Source of the DNA: Panaeolus papilionaceus
Taxonomy: Eukaryota; Basidiomycota; Agaricomycetes; Agaricales
DNA: 64,000 nucleotides
Direction of reading: 5' to 3'
NCBI GenBank assembly: GCA_015501605.1
Contig: JADNRZ010000017.1
Span: 434,001 to 498,000 of the forward strand
Made by a program: the position numbers and the translations under genes. A model generated the notes under the pieces. It was not told the DNA's origin, searched no databases, and saw only the letters and a program-made list of their open reading frames with translations. Below, piece after piece: positions 25,750-38,195 of the stretch; the stretch's first letter is position 1, and each line of letters opens with the position of its first letter.

Positions 25750-26405
25750 TTATGATCTTGTCGGTGTTGCTTGTGTCTGCGCTTGAATTTTACTCTGCAA
25801 GACAGATATAACACCATTCATATTATCCCGCTTCTTCGCAATAGTTTCCTCCAGGGTATCAAGATTGGTGCGGATGTAATCAACTTTCGCAGAGTAATGT
25901 TTCAACGCTTGAGGACGCGTCTATGATTTAGACGACATGTTAGTTTATAAACAGCAAACACTATTGTATGACTAAAGCACCTTTTGCACATAGTATCCCG
26001 TTCCTACATCCACAATAACATGCACCGGATCAGAGAGTTTTCCTGGCACATAGAGTGAATTTGTAAGGGGCACTAGGATGATTTTCGCTATTCTAGTTAT
26101 AAGTTATACAGCAACGAAAGTTATGAGAGAGATCTGACCTTTGTTTTCTGGTTTAACTTCATTAACATTGTCGATGCATGCCTTGAATTTTGCTTGAGCT
26201 TGTTTCAGTTGGGCAAAGGAATTCGTCAAATGATTCAATTCCTGGGTGATGACATGAGGTTCGAAGCCAAGATCGCGATACCAATTCCGTTGAATTAAAG
26301 AAATCTGCTATACGAACGCACTTCTTCAAGTTGCTTTCTGACTTCTGATAATTGTGGAATATCGAGGTCTGCGATGCTGATTGCCTGAGGTTGAGGTTGA
26401 GCCAT
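25750..26405 (-). CDS. Prefoldin subunit 5
   Basis: Alpha-type subunit of the hexameric prefoldin chaperone (yeast Gim5, human PFDN5), which passes unfolded actin and tubulin to the CCT chaperonin in the cytosol. The ATG at 26405 starts [19 protein letters not shown]. Four exons, separated by introns near 26265-26322, 26088-26138 and 25922-25981, splice to [20 protein letters not shown], then [15 protein letters not shown] and the hallmark [15 protein letters not shown] final coiled-coil arm follows, ending QTQATPTRS. The order helix, beta-hairpin pair, helix and a length of about 155-160 residues match the family. The exons are short, so no long open frame marks the gene. Confidence 0.93.
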
Positions 26406-26708
26406 CGTCGTAGTGAATGTCGTGCAAGGGTCCTGAGCGCGTTACTGATTGAGCTGTGACAGCTCTATTGGCTGAAACGCGTGACCGGCTTGATTCGGCG
26501 GAGCTTCCTAATTTGGAATTACGTGGTAGCTGACACTGAGTGACAAGAGTGGTCGATGTCCCTTGTCAACAACCTACTTGGTCAACGCCCTCATCGTTGT
26601 CCAACCATCAAAACTTTCCTCTACGCGCTACCCAAACCCATGTATTCAGCTTGAACTGACTTTTTATCAACATATATACCTTTGACGAACTTACGAACTC
26701 TGATTAAC
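26406..26708. promoter_or_regulatory. Bidirectional promoter region, prefoldin 5 and DENND11-like gene
   Basis: A 303-bp divergent gap that must serve both genes. It holds one ACGCGT at 26477-26482, a CCAAT box in inverse form (attgg near 26468-26472) and a TACGTG-like core at about 26519-26524. Confidence 0.45.
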
Positions 26709-29228
26709 ATGGATACAAACCCGCTAAACTGGGTCCAGAACAACATTCCGCAGGATTTGGGTGCGTGCTTATCTGCAAAATTGGAACAGGGAATTCCGGA
26801 TTTTAACGCTTGAGTCTTGATATTGTTGTCTTTATGTTCATCTTGTGACGTAGTTGCCGTATTTCATGCATCATTCCACCCAACCAAGGGAAATATTGTC
26901 GACTGGTCTGTGAAAGCCAGCGATGGTGCGTGTCTAGATTACTGAGCTGCGGATGTACCAGCTTATACATGTTTCTTCGTAACAGACCTAAACCTTGATC
27001 AGCTCGAGTTCAGTGCCCTTCCAAGCGGGCTGCATTTAATCGAGCACGATGTTGTGTATTTCACGAAAGACAATCAACATGGTGTCTGTGTATTCCTGCG
27101 CAGACCGACCAACGAGCCTGGTCATCGTGGAGTCCGCCTTAGCTCCCTGGGCATCCTCCTGGCTAGATCTCGAAGACCACGTCCATGGCGACATGTCGAG
27201 GCACTAAAAAAATTGCTGATGCAAGTCTATTCGCGGACATCGTCGTCCCCAGACATGAACATGGACCTCACAGAGGAGGATTGGGAACCTGCGAGAACCT
27301 TCTTCGAAGAACGCAAAATTCGACGTGCAGACCTAGGGGGTGCTGGAGACTGGTTAGGATGGAGCGAAGAGCTCGATGGTGTACGTCCCTGATCTCGACC
27401 CCTTTCCGCTGAAACCATGACACCTAATACTACACACACACTAGGCCTATTCGTATCCACTACGTTCTAATCCGACTCTACATCTTCCCCATCTATTGCA
27501 AATTCTCGGGCCTTCCTCGCTTACGATCTACAAACACGTGTTGGGGAGGAAGCGAATCCTAATATACACTCATCCGCCAGTGGAAGTCGCGTGTATTATG
27601 TGCCGTGTGGTGGCCGATATGTGCTTTGAGGTACAATGCCAGGAATCGACAACAGACTCTACTTCTGTACAGGGGTCCTCTACCAGTTGGACAGGTACCA
27701 GTCATCAGCGGCTAAAGGGAAAACACCGCGAGCCCATCTCGGTTTTAGGCATGATCACCCTCGCCGACATGGGAAGACTAGAAACAGAAAGTGCTAGTGG
27801 AAGAGGTTGGGTTGCTTGTAAGTATATTATCCGCAAGGTTCGGACCACAAAATCTTTATTCGTTAACTTTCTTATTTTTAGGCACCACTGACGCAATTTA
27901 CCTTGAAAAGCCCGCACATTATGACCTTCTTATCGATCTTACGACAGCTACCACTTCTGGTGCGAGTAGCAAAAACACAGCAGCCCGTCCGACTCTCTAT
28001 TCATCCAAAGCTGTTGTTGATAGCAGCTCCGCAAGCAGACTAAAGACTACATATCGCTTGTCAACAATCCGCTTTGCTTGGAGTGACGTCAAGCTTGTAT
28101 GTTTACACTTTTTTAAACTGTCGAGTGAGCTATTTTTAACAACATGTTTAGTGGAATGAAATCGAACGCATCCTCTCGCGCTCCTCGTCACCGCATGGCA
28201 ATCACCCCGGAGGTTGTTGCACCCCTCCAACACCTTTCGGAAATTCCTCTGACCCAGCTCTGAAAAACAAGCAAATTGCAGCATGGACAGATGCATGGCA
28301 GGTTTACGAAGATGTTTGTATTCTATGTGCCGGTCTCTGGATGGGGCTTGGTGGATTGAGTTCGTGGAGATCTCCAGCACCAGGTGCAGAGTCAGAAGCA
28401 ACGAACTGGGGTGTGACAGGCAACACAGCAACGGGTTCCAATGCAGGTCCTATTCGGTTGGAAGGCGACGACGATCTGTCGTCAGGCACGACAAAGTCCC
28501 CTGCCCCAGGTACCTATGTGAGGAATGTTGGGATGGGAATTGAAGGACGTCCAGCCGAGGCCGGTAGCAGCACCCTGAAAAACATCAAGAGGAGTAGTGC
28601 CATGTCATGGTCAAGTGGAAGGACGTTACTGCCCGGTAGTTCATCCGTCAACGGTAAAGCACGCCAAGTATCATCTTCTACCATTCCTGCTGTGGAAGAA
28701 CCCAGGGAGGCGCCTCTTGTAGAAGATGATACCGAGACCCAGAAACACAGTGATCTCGATTTGTGGACTACACTGGCCCTCCTTCAAACATTCCACGCGC
28801 ACACGGCCTTCCAGATTTCAGTTCTGGAAGACGTTCTCAACAAGCAGAGGAAGAAGCGAAAAGGATCCGCGCCAGGTATCGAATCCGCCTACAGCGGCTC
28901 ATCCAGCAATTCTGGTTCCTCGAGTTCTTCGTCTTCGCTCAACGCGCGTGCTGGTGACTCTTCGTCAAATGGACCACCCACAACCACTTCGACTGGCCCT
29001 CTTCTCCCCAACAATGGCTCGAGCCAAGCCTTGAGTGTCGTTACTTTGACGCCCAAGGATATCTTGGCATTTGAGCTTGCTCCTATGAGCGCCTTTGATG
29101 CTCGATATCTTGAGTGGCTAGCCAAGGAGTATGCTGCCCCAACGGAGGGAGAGAATGCGGACGATGTCAAGGTTGTACTCAAGAGAGGTTGGAAGGATAT
29201 CATCGGTGCTGTGCTTGGATATGTTTGA
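26709..29228 (+). CDS. DENND11/LCHN-like DENN protein (DUF2347/DUF4484)
   Basis: Member of the LCHN/DENND11 family (yeast Anr2-like), a DENN-module group linked to Rab regulation and membrane traffic. Exon 1 at 26709 reads MDTNPLNWVQNNIPQDL. After introns come AVFHASFHPTKGNIVDW and LEFSALPSGLHLIEHDVVYF, then GVCVFLRRP and GVRLSSLGILL, the conserved N-terminal block. The middle carries PLRSNPTLHLPHLLQILGPS and LGRKRILIYTHPPVEVACIM, as in DENN cores, then RFAWSDVKLWNEIERILSR. The exon ending at 29228 has Ser-rich linkers and a final conserved stretch, VTLTPKDILAFELAPMSAFD followed by WKDIIGAVLGYV. At least five introns are present. The family call is from motif similarity recalled, not searched. 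Confidence 0.72.
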
Positions 29229-30271
29229 CCCTTCGTTCTGCTTCTCTGCCAGTTCTGTATGATCTTTCAAGCTTCATCCCCTGATGTCGAGCAAGGAAGG
29301 ATATTTTTATTGGCTGCAGTACTGATTCTACCTACTGTGAACCTGGATTTGCCCCAGGTCTATTAAACCTTTCCTCCCATTTTTATTTCCCCGCCCTTCC
29401 CTCCTTGGATTCGCTCTATTTAATTTCTCTCCACTATTTTTTACTTTTCTTGCACATCTCACACTCACTCCCTCTAAACATCTCCCTTAGTAGTCCCCAT
29501 CACCGTTTATACCCAGTCACCCCCATCTTCATCTGATGCCTGTTTTTCCTTAATCCACCGTAGAGCCCCGCACTCTTCCTGGTCATATATACTCGGACCT
29601 TCTTGTTTACCTTCCATATATTCAGCCAGGGGACTTGTAGCGATGTAGTACCTACCACTTCTGCCTCTTCCCTGCCTTCGTTTTTCCTTCTCTCTTCCTC
29701 TTTTTCTTTCGCTCTTGATACCCCTGAATATGTCTGTACGTAGGACTAGTAGTATGTAGTGCTAGCAGTCACGACCCTTACGCGCGCTCTCAAGAATATT
29801 ATCTTTATTGGCCGCTTGTCTTATCAACAATGATGTATTTCTAGTATTGTTACAAAGATTTTTCTTTTGTTACTACTACGTATCGATACTCGTTACACGT
29901 TTGAAATGAATTGAAAAGCCTGCTATCAGGCGATCAGGATAAGGGTATACACATATGGATATCGCAAATGAATGCAAAAAAAAAATGAATGAATAAAGAT
30001 GGACCCATTATAAAAGCGACGCCAAAAGCCCAAGAGATGATGTGGAGAATGTGGAAAGGAGGCGAAGGAAGATATGGAAAAATATGCATTGTTCATAGCA
30101 TCTGAAGAAAGCAAGCGAATAGCAAACGAAAGCAAACGAAGCTCGGAGTGGGGACATTACGGGTCGTGAATGATAAATACAGGCATAGCTAAAAGAAAGT
30201 GTAACACGCGGCAGATATGAGTGTCATCAGAGACCCTTCTACCTCAAAAAAATGCGATGATATAGCGGTTA
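29229..30271. other. Convergent intergenic region
   Basis: About 1 kb between two converging stop codons, pyrimidine-rich on its left half. It probably holds two 3' UTRs; no gene seen. Confidence 0.55.
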
Positions 30272-32800
30272 TTATAACCGATTCAGATGCGTACCAGCAC
30301 GCCTCTCCCTCCCCTCCGCATACAACCCCTCCATCACCTCCCAAACCCTCCTCATCCCTGGTCTCGCATGCGGCTCATCACTCCAACAATCCAAAACGCA
30401 TCCCCACATCCTCTCCTCTCCCTTCTCCTCAAGGAAGGCACTCACCAAGCTCTCCTTTCCCCCCTTGGGGTCACAAAATCGTATCTTGGTGCCCACCCAC
30501 GGTTTGACGCCCTGTAGGAGATCGCAGGTGACGGCGTGGTCGTTCCGGCGGTGTGCGTAGGGGAGTTGATCGGTGGCGACTTCGAGGCATACGGAGGCGT
30601 AGGCGTAGACGTCTGTGGCGGGTGTTATATGTGGAATGTCGGAGGATCTTGCGGAGCTGCCAGATCTGCTCGAGGAAGAAGACGAGGAGGAGGACGAGCA
30701 TGACTCGTCGTCGCCTTGGATAAGCGCCGTGATGAGCTCGGGCGCCATCCACCGCGTCGAGCCGGCGAAGAAGGATGTGCCGCCTCCGTTGGGCAGGTCG
30801 AGGTCCTCGGAGATGTCGCCTTTGACTTTGGAGAGCCCAAAGTCGGTGATGATGGCGTTCTCTTGTTCGTCGATGAGGATGTTGCACTGTTGTCACCAAT
30901 GTGTGTGAGTATTGATGGGTTCATATATGAAGGAATCGAGGAGAATGTACGTACGCCTTTGAGATCTCCGTGGATGATGTTGGGACGTACGGTGTGGAGG
31001 TATGAAATTCCAGAGGCGACCTGGACGAGCTGAATGAACAATTCATTTATGAGATTCTATCTTGACAAACGTAAAATTGAGCTTCGAAACGTACCAATTT
31101 CATCCTCACTTCCCCTGACTCTTCATTCAGTGGAAGGCGTTTCAAGTATCCCGGCATAGTCCCATTCTCGCACCACGGAGAGACCATAGCGATACTGGTA
31201 GGAGACTGGTATACGCCAAATAGCTGACTGACATTACGATGAGAAAGTCGATGCCAAGCCACCACTTCAGCTTGAAGGCGCTATCAGATTTTACGTCGTC
31301 GTCAGGATGAAAGCATTCAATAAAGCAGTAAAATAGATATAGATGCGTACCTTCAACAACTTCTCCCTCACGCCCTTGACCACAACCGCCCTCAAAAACT
31401 TAAGCGCAACCTTCCTCTTCCTTCGTTCTACCGGATCCTCCCACTCCCCCATCCACACATCACTAAACGACCCATACGCAACCGCATGCTCGCCCACCAC
31501 CTTCACACCGTCCGTCAGGTCTGTCATCACCACATCCGCTTTGACAGTAAGTGTCTTCGTCACTGCTTCCTGCAGGAACTTCTGCCGAGCACGTAAGCGG
31601 AGACGGCTGTAGTCTTGATGCTCAGCTGTCCACCGGAACTCGTCATATGAGGACGATGAGAGCGCGACTGGGCGGAGGGAGACGAAGTACAAGTGGTGTG
31701 GGTAGGTTTGGAGGACCATCGTGTTGCGAAGATGGACGTCGACGGCTGATTCGAGGCCTATGTCGATGGAGACATATGCTGAGGAAGCATCATCGGTCTG
31801 CGACTCGGAGGGAGGGAAAGATGTGGAGGGGGGATCCACGTCTTCGTCGGATTCGTCTCCCATTATGTACAGTGCGAGGGTAGGATGGATAGGGAAGAAG
31901 AAATCTTGACAGTCCCTAGATATCGTATCATCAATCATCAAGTTAAGTATCGGAGCGAAGATAAGACTCAACATACCCATCGTCCTCATACCCCTCCACG
32001 AGCATTCCGAAGCAAGTATCCGACATAATAAACTCTTGCTCCTCCGTCGCAAACCCCAGCGACACCTCAGCATTACAAAGTCTCCAACAATACCTCTCCA
32101 TAATCCTTTGGAAACCCTCCGATTGAAAATCGACCGTCGGAAGTTCAGGCGCCGGCCTCCTCTTCAACCCGCCCTCTACCTCAGGCGAGTACGTCAAAAA
32201 CTTGACAATCTCTCTAAGAATATGCCGGATGTGCAGTTGTATCATTATAGTGTGAAACACGGGGTATATACTGCTCGCACTTGTCGATTCCAATTGTGTC
32301 TGATAGGTTCGATGCAGGCTCTCAACGACGTGTCGATAGCCCGAGCCGTTTCGAAAGCGGAGGAAGAGGGCGTATTTTCGGACGGCTTCGAGGCCTACCA
32401 CGGGAATCGATAACGATTTGTGAGTGGGAGGCGAGGGTGATTCCAGGACCGTTTCGCTGAGGACCACTTTGAGCGTTGATCGGGCTGTCGATTCAAGCGC
32501 TGAGTAGACGCCTTCGGCCTCTTCGAATGCCTTTGTAGTTGCGGGCTCTAGATCGTCGGTGATCAGCAAGTCTTTGAAAATAGATGCTGGCTGAGGTGGT
32601 GCACTGTGGATCTCCTTTAGTGTGTTATCGTAAACGTCATAGAGGTGAACGCGAGGGGGGTGGGCCATCGAGGATGTCGAAGATGGGCATCTGGAGATGA
32701 ATCGTTAGGACGCCATTGAAATTAATCGAGTCATGTAGTCTGACCCAGAGAGCCAGAGTTCCAGCAGGAACTCTGGGATATATTTCTCGACTCGAGACAT
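30272..32800 (-). CDS. DUF4238-protein kinase fusion
   Basis: Two-domain protein. Residues 1 to about 430 are a DUF4238 domain: MSRVEKYIPEFLLELW at the start (family HYxPRFxLR-like), RVHLYDVYDNTL, AVRKYALFLRFRNGSGY, FFFPIHPTLALYIMGD, then RNTMVLQTYPHHLYFVSL and YDEFRW. A Ser/Thr/Tyr kinase domain follows: glycine loop AYGSFSDVW, catalytic lysine in VALKFLR, helix C region, catalytic loop HGDLK with N in CNILID, DFGLSK, and MAPEL. A polyserine insert follows MAPEL. The ATP- and Mg-binding residues look intact, with HGD in place of HRD, as in many mushroom kinases. The ATG at 32800 is chosen because MSRVEKYIPEF starts the DUF4238 pattern. Introns lie near 32668-32738, 31918-31975, 31266-31350, 31031-31095 and 30892-30955. 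DUF4238 function is unknown. Confidence 0.83.
30655..30710 (-). repeat. Polyserine-coding tract in the kinase domain
   Basis: A run of about ten serine codons (tcg/tcc/tct), then mixed Ser/Arg/Gly, placed after the APE motif in the activation-segment to helix F region. On the plus strand it looks like an acidic gag/gac repeat. Confidence 0.75.
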
Positions 32801-34934
32801 TCTGCGATAACGTAATTTTAATGAGTGCGTGAGGTGATGAATCGAATGTGAGTAACGTACTGCTATATGATTGTATCGAGTCAACCACCCAGTGGGATGT
32901 GATCCTCCGCCCAAGGGCCAGAATGAGTATAAGCAAGAACAGAGGCAAGGATAGGCGTAGTACAGCCTCGCAGAGGTTGGCAAGGGTACCCTGGGATACT
33001 AGTGGCCGTGCAGGAGCTTGTCAATGTGAGTCCCTACTTGGGCTTCAATGCTGCGGGCGTGATCAAGATTTCAGGGTGCAAATATCGAACGAGGGTGTCT
33101 GTCTAATTCTTCATTCTCACCTCGAACGGAGGGAGACTGACAGTCGGAAACCCCAAGTTACGAGGGGATGGGGGCGATAGGTGAACAGGATCACTCGGGT
33201 ATGATGGTTTATAACAACCGACCGCGGAGGTACGTCATACCAGAACAGGCCTTGAGGCTGGGGCTGGGAATCTTATCTTGTTCTCGACCTGCGGTATGGT
33301 TGTTTTTGTGGCCGTGTGATTAGTGGTGACTCACGTTTTGTATTCAAACCACATGAAAAAGGCAGAAGAGGAGCTGATGAGGTGGAGTATCTGGCATGAT
33401 TATAGTGCTCTCCGGGGAACAGGGACTTGAAATGAATGTACTACAGGGACCCAGGCACGGTCTATTAGGTTGGAGACAATGTCAGACGGGCAAAAATATA
33501 ATTGAAAGTTGCCTTTCGACGTCATGAAAGCTACAGAGGTACGCCAGATGCCACCTAGCATGGTGCGCGTGACGCTTCAAGTTCAAGCGCTCAGTCTATG
33601 GAGATACTAGAGCCGCTCGCCCAGTCATGCTCGAATCTAGTATTTCAATGTTCAGATTTCTTTTATCAGCTCGCAATCTCGAGTTCCTTGGTGTGCAGGT
33701 GAGTTCTGTATTATTTGTCTCCTCTTAGACAGGCAAAGGTTTACAACCGACACTCACAAGCGCAGAATTCATGACGTCAGATGCTTCGGAGGATAATAAC
33801 GACCAAATGTCAGGCACAATCAACCGCCCACTCCTCCGCTCAGAAGAAGGTGCTACTTATCTACATACGTAGTATGTCAGACGGAACTTCACGTGGAACT
33901 CGGGGGTCTAGACACTTCTTACATAGCTTGTAATTATCCAGCAATACATCGCATCATTGTCGTCGTTTATGACCTTGTCTGTTGACGATCGCTGCTTTTG
34001 GGCTCCCTGGGCTGTGCTACTGCCGACGGAGGGTCGATAAATGATGTCACCGTCTGTAAGCGCATCCACACAGGTATATTCGTGGTCATGGTTGCTTAAA
34101 GACGGACAAGGCAACAATTTGAATGCATCGCCTGAGGCAACGTATAATTTAATGTCGCCAATTATAGCTTATTTTTTCAGGTCAAATGACGTAGTACTGC
34201 CGTGGTAGCATCTCTGAATGGTTTCGAGTGTACCTCGAATATGAACAGATCTTCACATCTCTAGCGACCAAGTTCATAAGCAAAGGAGGTCTGTTGAAGA
34301 CGCAAATGGGTATGAATATAACACCACATGCTCTCGACATGTTAGCTAATGGACTATAGCTAGTTTTGCATCACTAGCATCAGCAATGAGGATTGAGCGT
34401 GCTGTTGGGAGGGCTGAATGTCGGTAGATTGCGTATCGATTGTTCTAGTTTGGCTGATATCTGCGTTCGATAGCTCGAGGCTTGGTATCTCTTTGACAGG
34501 CTTCTACTCACATTGTCCGAGATTGGCCAGAGTGGCTAAAGATGTCCTTCGAAGCCACTCCAGCCTAGCGTTGTCCAGAGATGTTCTCAGACTTTCGAAC
34601 GAATCAAGTCGTAGCTTTTTCTGACATTGACCTATAAGAGATTCATGGCGATACAGTAGTAACAAATTCAAGGACCAATAGCGATAGTGTGAAAACCATA
34701 TTATTGTATCTCGCAGCAGCTGACCTTATGTCGCCGTAAGGAGTCATATCTGTGTGAACCAAATATTTGGTGTCAGAGGCAGAGACAGGGGTCGGATCCT
34801 GCCGTGTGAGTACCAGATAAAGCCACTGCATTGCAGCAGCAGGTCACACTGCGTCTTTCCCTTTAACCACTTTGTCCTCCCCCTACCCTTACTGCGGTAT
34901 TGAAGGAGGTTTATTTTTTAAAGGTCTTTCCAAT
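32801..34934. other. 2.1-kb divergent intergenic region
   Basis: Long gap between the divergent starts of the DUF4238-kinase and the FHA gene. It should hold both promoters. The short open frames have no motifs and do not splice into anything recognisable. Confidence 0.5.
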
Positions 34935-37500
34935 ATGGATATGTTAGATGATGATATCGTGTACTTGGGCTCAAGAAACCCGCAGTCTCCTTCAACAGCA
35001 AGGCCTTCGTCTCAATCCCCACTTACGGGTGAGAGATGTTTCCATCCTTTTGCTGAGACACGAGGTATTGACCCAATATTTTCTTCTCTCGTTCTAACAG
35101 GTATCGTTCTACATGTTGAGAAATGTGGTTTAGTCGAAGCCCAAAGACTGGCTTTCAACCGAGACGATATGCCCACCGTACAAATCGGTCGTCGCTCTGG
35201 CTTTGATTCTGATAGACGGCGATCTTCAGACATTGAACAAGAAGGTGCCATGTTTCGCTGCGCCGTAGTGAGTCGAAAGCATGCAAAGATCGCTTTCTCT
35301 GATAGCGGTGCTGTACGTCGCATTCCTCATAGTAATGGGGAACACCAGTCGTACTCATCCTATTATGACAATCAGGCATATCTCATCGATCTCAACTCTC
35401 ATCATGGTACATACATTCGTAGGCCAGACGAGAAGTATTCAAAGGTGATCAAGCCAGAGTCACCTACTCTACTTCACGATGGCGACGTCGTCACCTTTGG
35501 CAAGACAGTTGGAAAGAATGAGGAAGCCGTTCGTCCTGTGACCGTTAGAGTCGAGCTCGTCTATCAACCTGCAGCCTCTTCTCCGTCCTCCAGCAAGCCT
35601 TCATCGGCAGCATCTCTCTTCTCTGCATCCCCATCTCTATCACATTCTACCGTGACTAAGCCATCATCAGGTCGTTACGGCGTGCATAATTCTGCGTCAT
35701 CTTCATCAGACAATGAGTCATACTCATCCGACATGTACTCGGACGTCGATTGTGCGCGTTCTATATCTCCAACTCCCCCTCCTCCAGCAGAAGAGCCAGC
35801 GCCTCTACCTCCATCTGAGTCGCAGAACAGCATAGAAGCTCCCAAAGCAAAGGTTCCTTTCAACGCAGTGAATATCCTCAGGAACCTTCTTCCCCCTCTG
35901 CATCCTCCACCTCCTCGGGAAAACCTTCCTTCGGTAGCAGATATCATGCATCGATATTTCCGCCCAACACCGCCCTTGCTCAGCTCCCTCTTCGACCTAC
36001 CCCAGCCACCTAGGTCTGGCATAGAGGAATCGCAACCCATAGGCTTTGACGCCTCTCAACACGACATCTATGAACCTGAAGTCCAAAGCTTAAGATCGCG
36101 ATCCGAGTCACCTATGGATCTCGCCAGTACCAGCCCCTCCCCAGCACCCGAGGTCATCGTCTCCCGCCAGCTCTCTATCCCTCCTATTTTGACACCCGTT
36201 TTAACACCCATACCACGTCGGGCTATTGCGATTGATCTCTCCAGTGATTCCTCTAATGCCGACCAGGAGAAGATTGATGCGTATAAACCACCCTTTGTGA
36301 ATCTGGTTGAGCTCTACGACTTGCCAGGGATCCTTTCGCATCCCACTTCTCCTGGTCCTTCGACTGCTATTGCAGACAAGGATGGCGTCAACGGATCAGG
36401 CGATGTGTCGGATCAGATCAAGGTCATTCAAGATACAGTGGCTCGGCTAGAGGTGAATAACATTTCTTTTCTTTGATTATGACCACGCTTGCTGACTGCT
36501 TTGTGTTTCACTAGGAGGAGGTCGTCAGACTTAACAATCACCGCAAGAAGTACAAGGCGCGATTCACGGCCAACACAGAGCTCATGAACCAGAAGCTGGG
36601 CGAGTTCTACGATAAAGTGGACGAGGCGAACGCGGAGTGCACGATGCTCTATGACAAGGTCGATACGATCCGGTCTGTGGATATTCCTGATATTCAGGCG
36701 CAGGTGGATATGTTGGAGGAGAGGATGGATAAGTTTGAAGCTATTGGAGATTGTGATGACGATGAGGAGATGGAGGAGCAGGAGGATCCATATGAAGAGA
36801 TGGAGGATGATGAGCAAGAGGAGGAAGCAGATGTACCTGCCCACCAGCCTTCTGTGAATGAGGATGAACTTGAGTTGAAGGCTGGAGCAGCGAAAGTGAG
36901 GGCTTTGATTGACGGTATGTGGTTTACTCTTGATTTTGTAAATATATTCTGACGCCTTCTTTTGCAGAACTCGTCGTCCTTCGAGACAACGCAAAGAAGG
37001 AGGTAGAAGCTGAACTTGAGAGTATCAAAGCGATGCGCGAGGTCGCAATGGCAGATATCGAAAGAGCTAAAGCCGAGCTTGCAGCGCAAGCACTGAAATT
37101 TGCTGCTGACGAACGACATCAGGCCTCCCCTTCGCCCATATCCTTCCGCTCAGGACGCACCACTCCCGTTCCCCCGTCGTTGAAGCGAAAGCGAGATGAT
37201 ACCGACGAGAACGAGGACCGTGATCGTGATGACGGCGAGTTTGGGGAGGGTAATAGCAGCAGCAGTGAGATGAGTGAGAACGGATATTATGAGAGTGAGC
37301 TTCAGCGGTTGGCGGTGATGCGATGCACAGCGGAGGACGACCACATGCATCAACAGCAGGTCAATGTCATGAAGCAGATCCTAGGTTCGTCTCCTCCTCC
37401 TCGTAAACGAGCTAGACGTGTCGTCTCTGTCATCGCGCAAACCGCTACCGCTGTTACGATTGGCGCTGTCGTCACTTGGACTGCCCTGGCTTTCAGCTAA
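34935..37500 (+). CDS. FHA-coiled-coil protein with C-terminal membrane anchor
   Basis: FHA domains bind phosphothreonine. The ATG at 34935 starts MDMLDDDIVYLGSRNPQ; the frame extends upstream only through a non-ATG codon. Introns at about 35027-35099, 35311-35369, 36452-36514 and 36915-36967 keep frame. The FHA domain (residues about 35-190) shows VQIGRRSG, FRCAVVSRKHAKI and LIDLNSHHGTYI, with the expected Arg, Ser-x-x-His and Asn/His-Gly residues. A disordered Ser/Pro region follows, then coiled coil (VVRLNNHRKKYKARF onward), an acidic patch, a basic motif SLKRKRDD, and a final hydrophobic helix VVSVIAQTATAVTIGAVV just before the stop. FHA plus coiled coil plus tail anchor is the SLMAP/Far9/Far10 layout of the STRIPAK complex. 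That identity is plausible but not proven. Confidence 0.8.
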
Positions 37501-38195
37501 ATAAATTTGGGAGCAAAAACTTCAATGTAAGTCCTTTTGTGGACCCTTTTGGCCACTGAAGAGCACTAAAGGAATCGCTCCGAATCTTTTAGTGCTTCCC
37601 TATCATTAAACCAACCCCTTCCTTGAACCCATTTCTTTGCTTTATGTACAATACCGTCTTTCTTTTGTTCTTTTCTCACCTTTAGGGTTGCTCAACACTT
37701 TCTTTCTTCGTTTCTTTTCTCCTCGTTTTGTTCAATGTCTAACATCTTGTTGTACTATATGTAAACTATGTACGTTTTGGGATTCAGCAACGTCGGGTTC
37801 CTTTGTGCTGTTCTGTCTGTAAACTTATGTATGTATGTAAATACTCGATATTGAACACTTTCTTTACCCACCACAATTCTGGTTTTCATCGCAAAGTCTA
37901 ATTATGGGTCTCATGAGAGGGGGTCACAATTACGGAGCCACAATAGCAACATATGAATTAACTAACAATCCAGATATGCAGTGATAATACAGATATGCAA
38001 TAAAAAAACAACCAAAAATTGATGATAGAAATAGAAACGTAAAAATCGTTAAACGTGAACAGACCTTTGTTAAATGCTCAAACAAAGGGGTGCTGGAAAA
38101 TTAAAAATGATAAAAGAGCAGGGTGGTTGGTTGGTCATGACGTATGTATGTGAGCGAATTTAAATGTTAAAGGGACATGGAAGAAAGGGGTGTCA
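37501..38195. other. Convergent intergenic region
   Basis: About 695 bp between the FHA stop and the SAC3 stop, T-rich then A-rich, as expected for two facing 3' UTRs. No gene seen. Confidence 0.6.

Noticed and set aside
34872..34934. Upstream extension of the FHA protein to 34872
   Set aside because: The frame there begins with TTG, not ATG; the first ATG in frame is at 34935.
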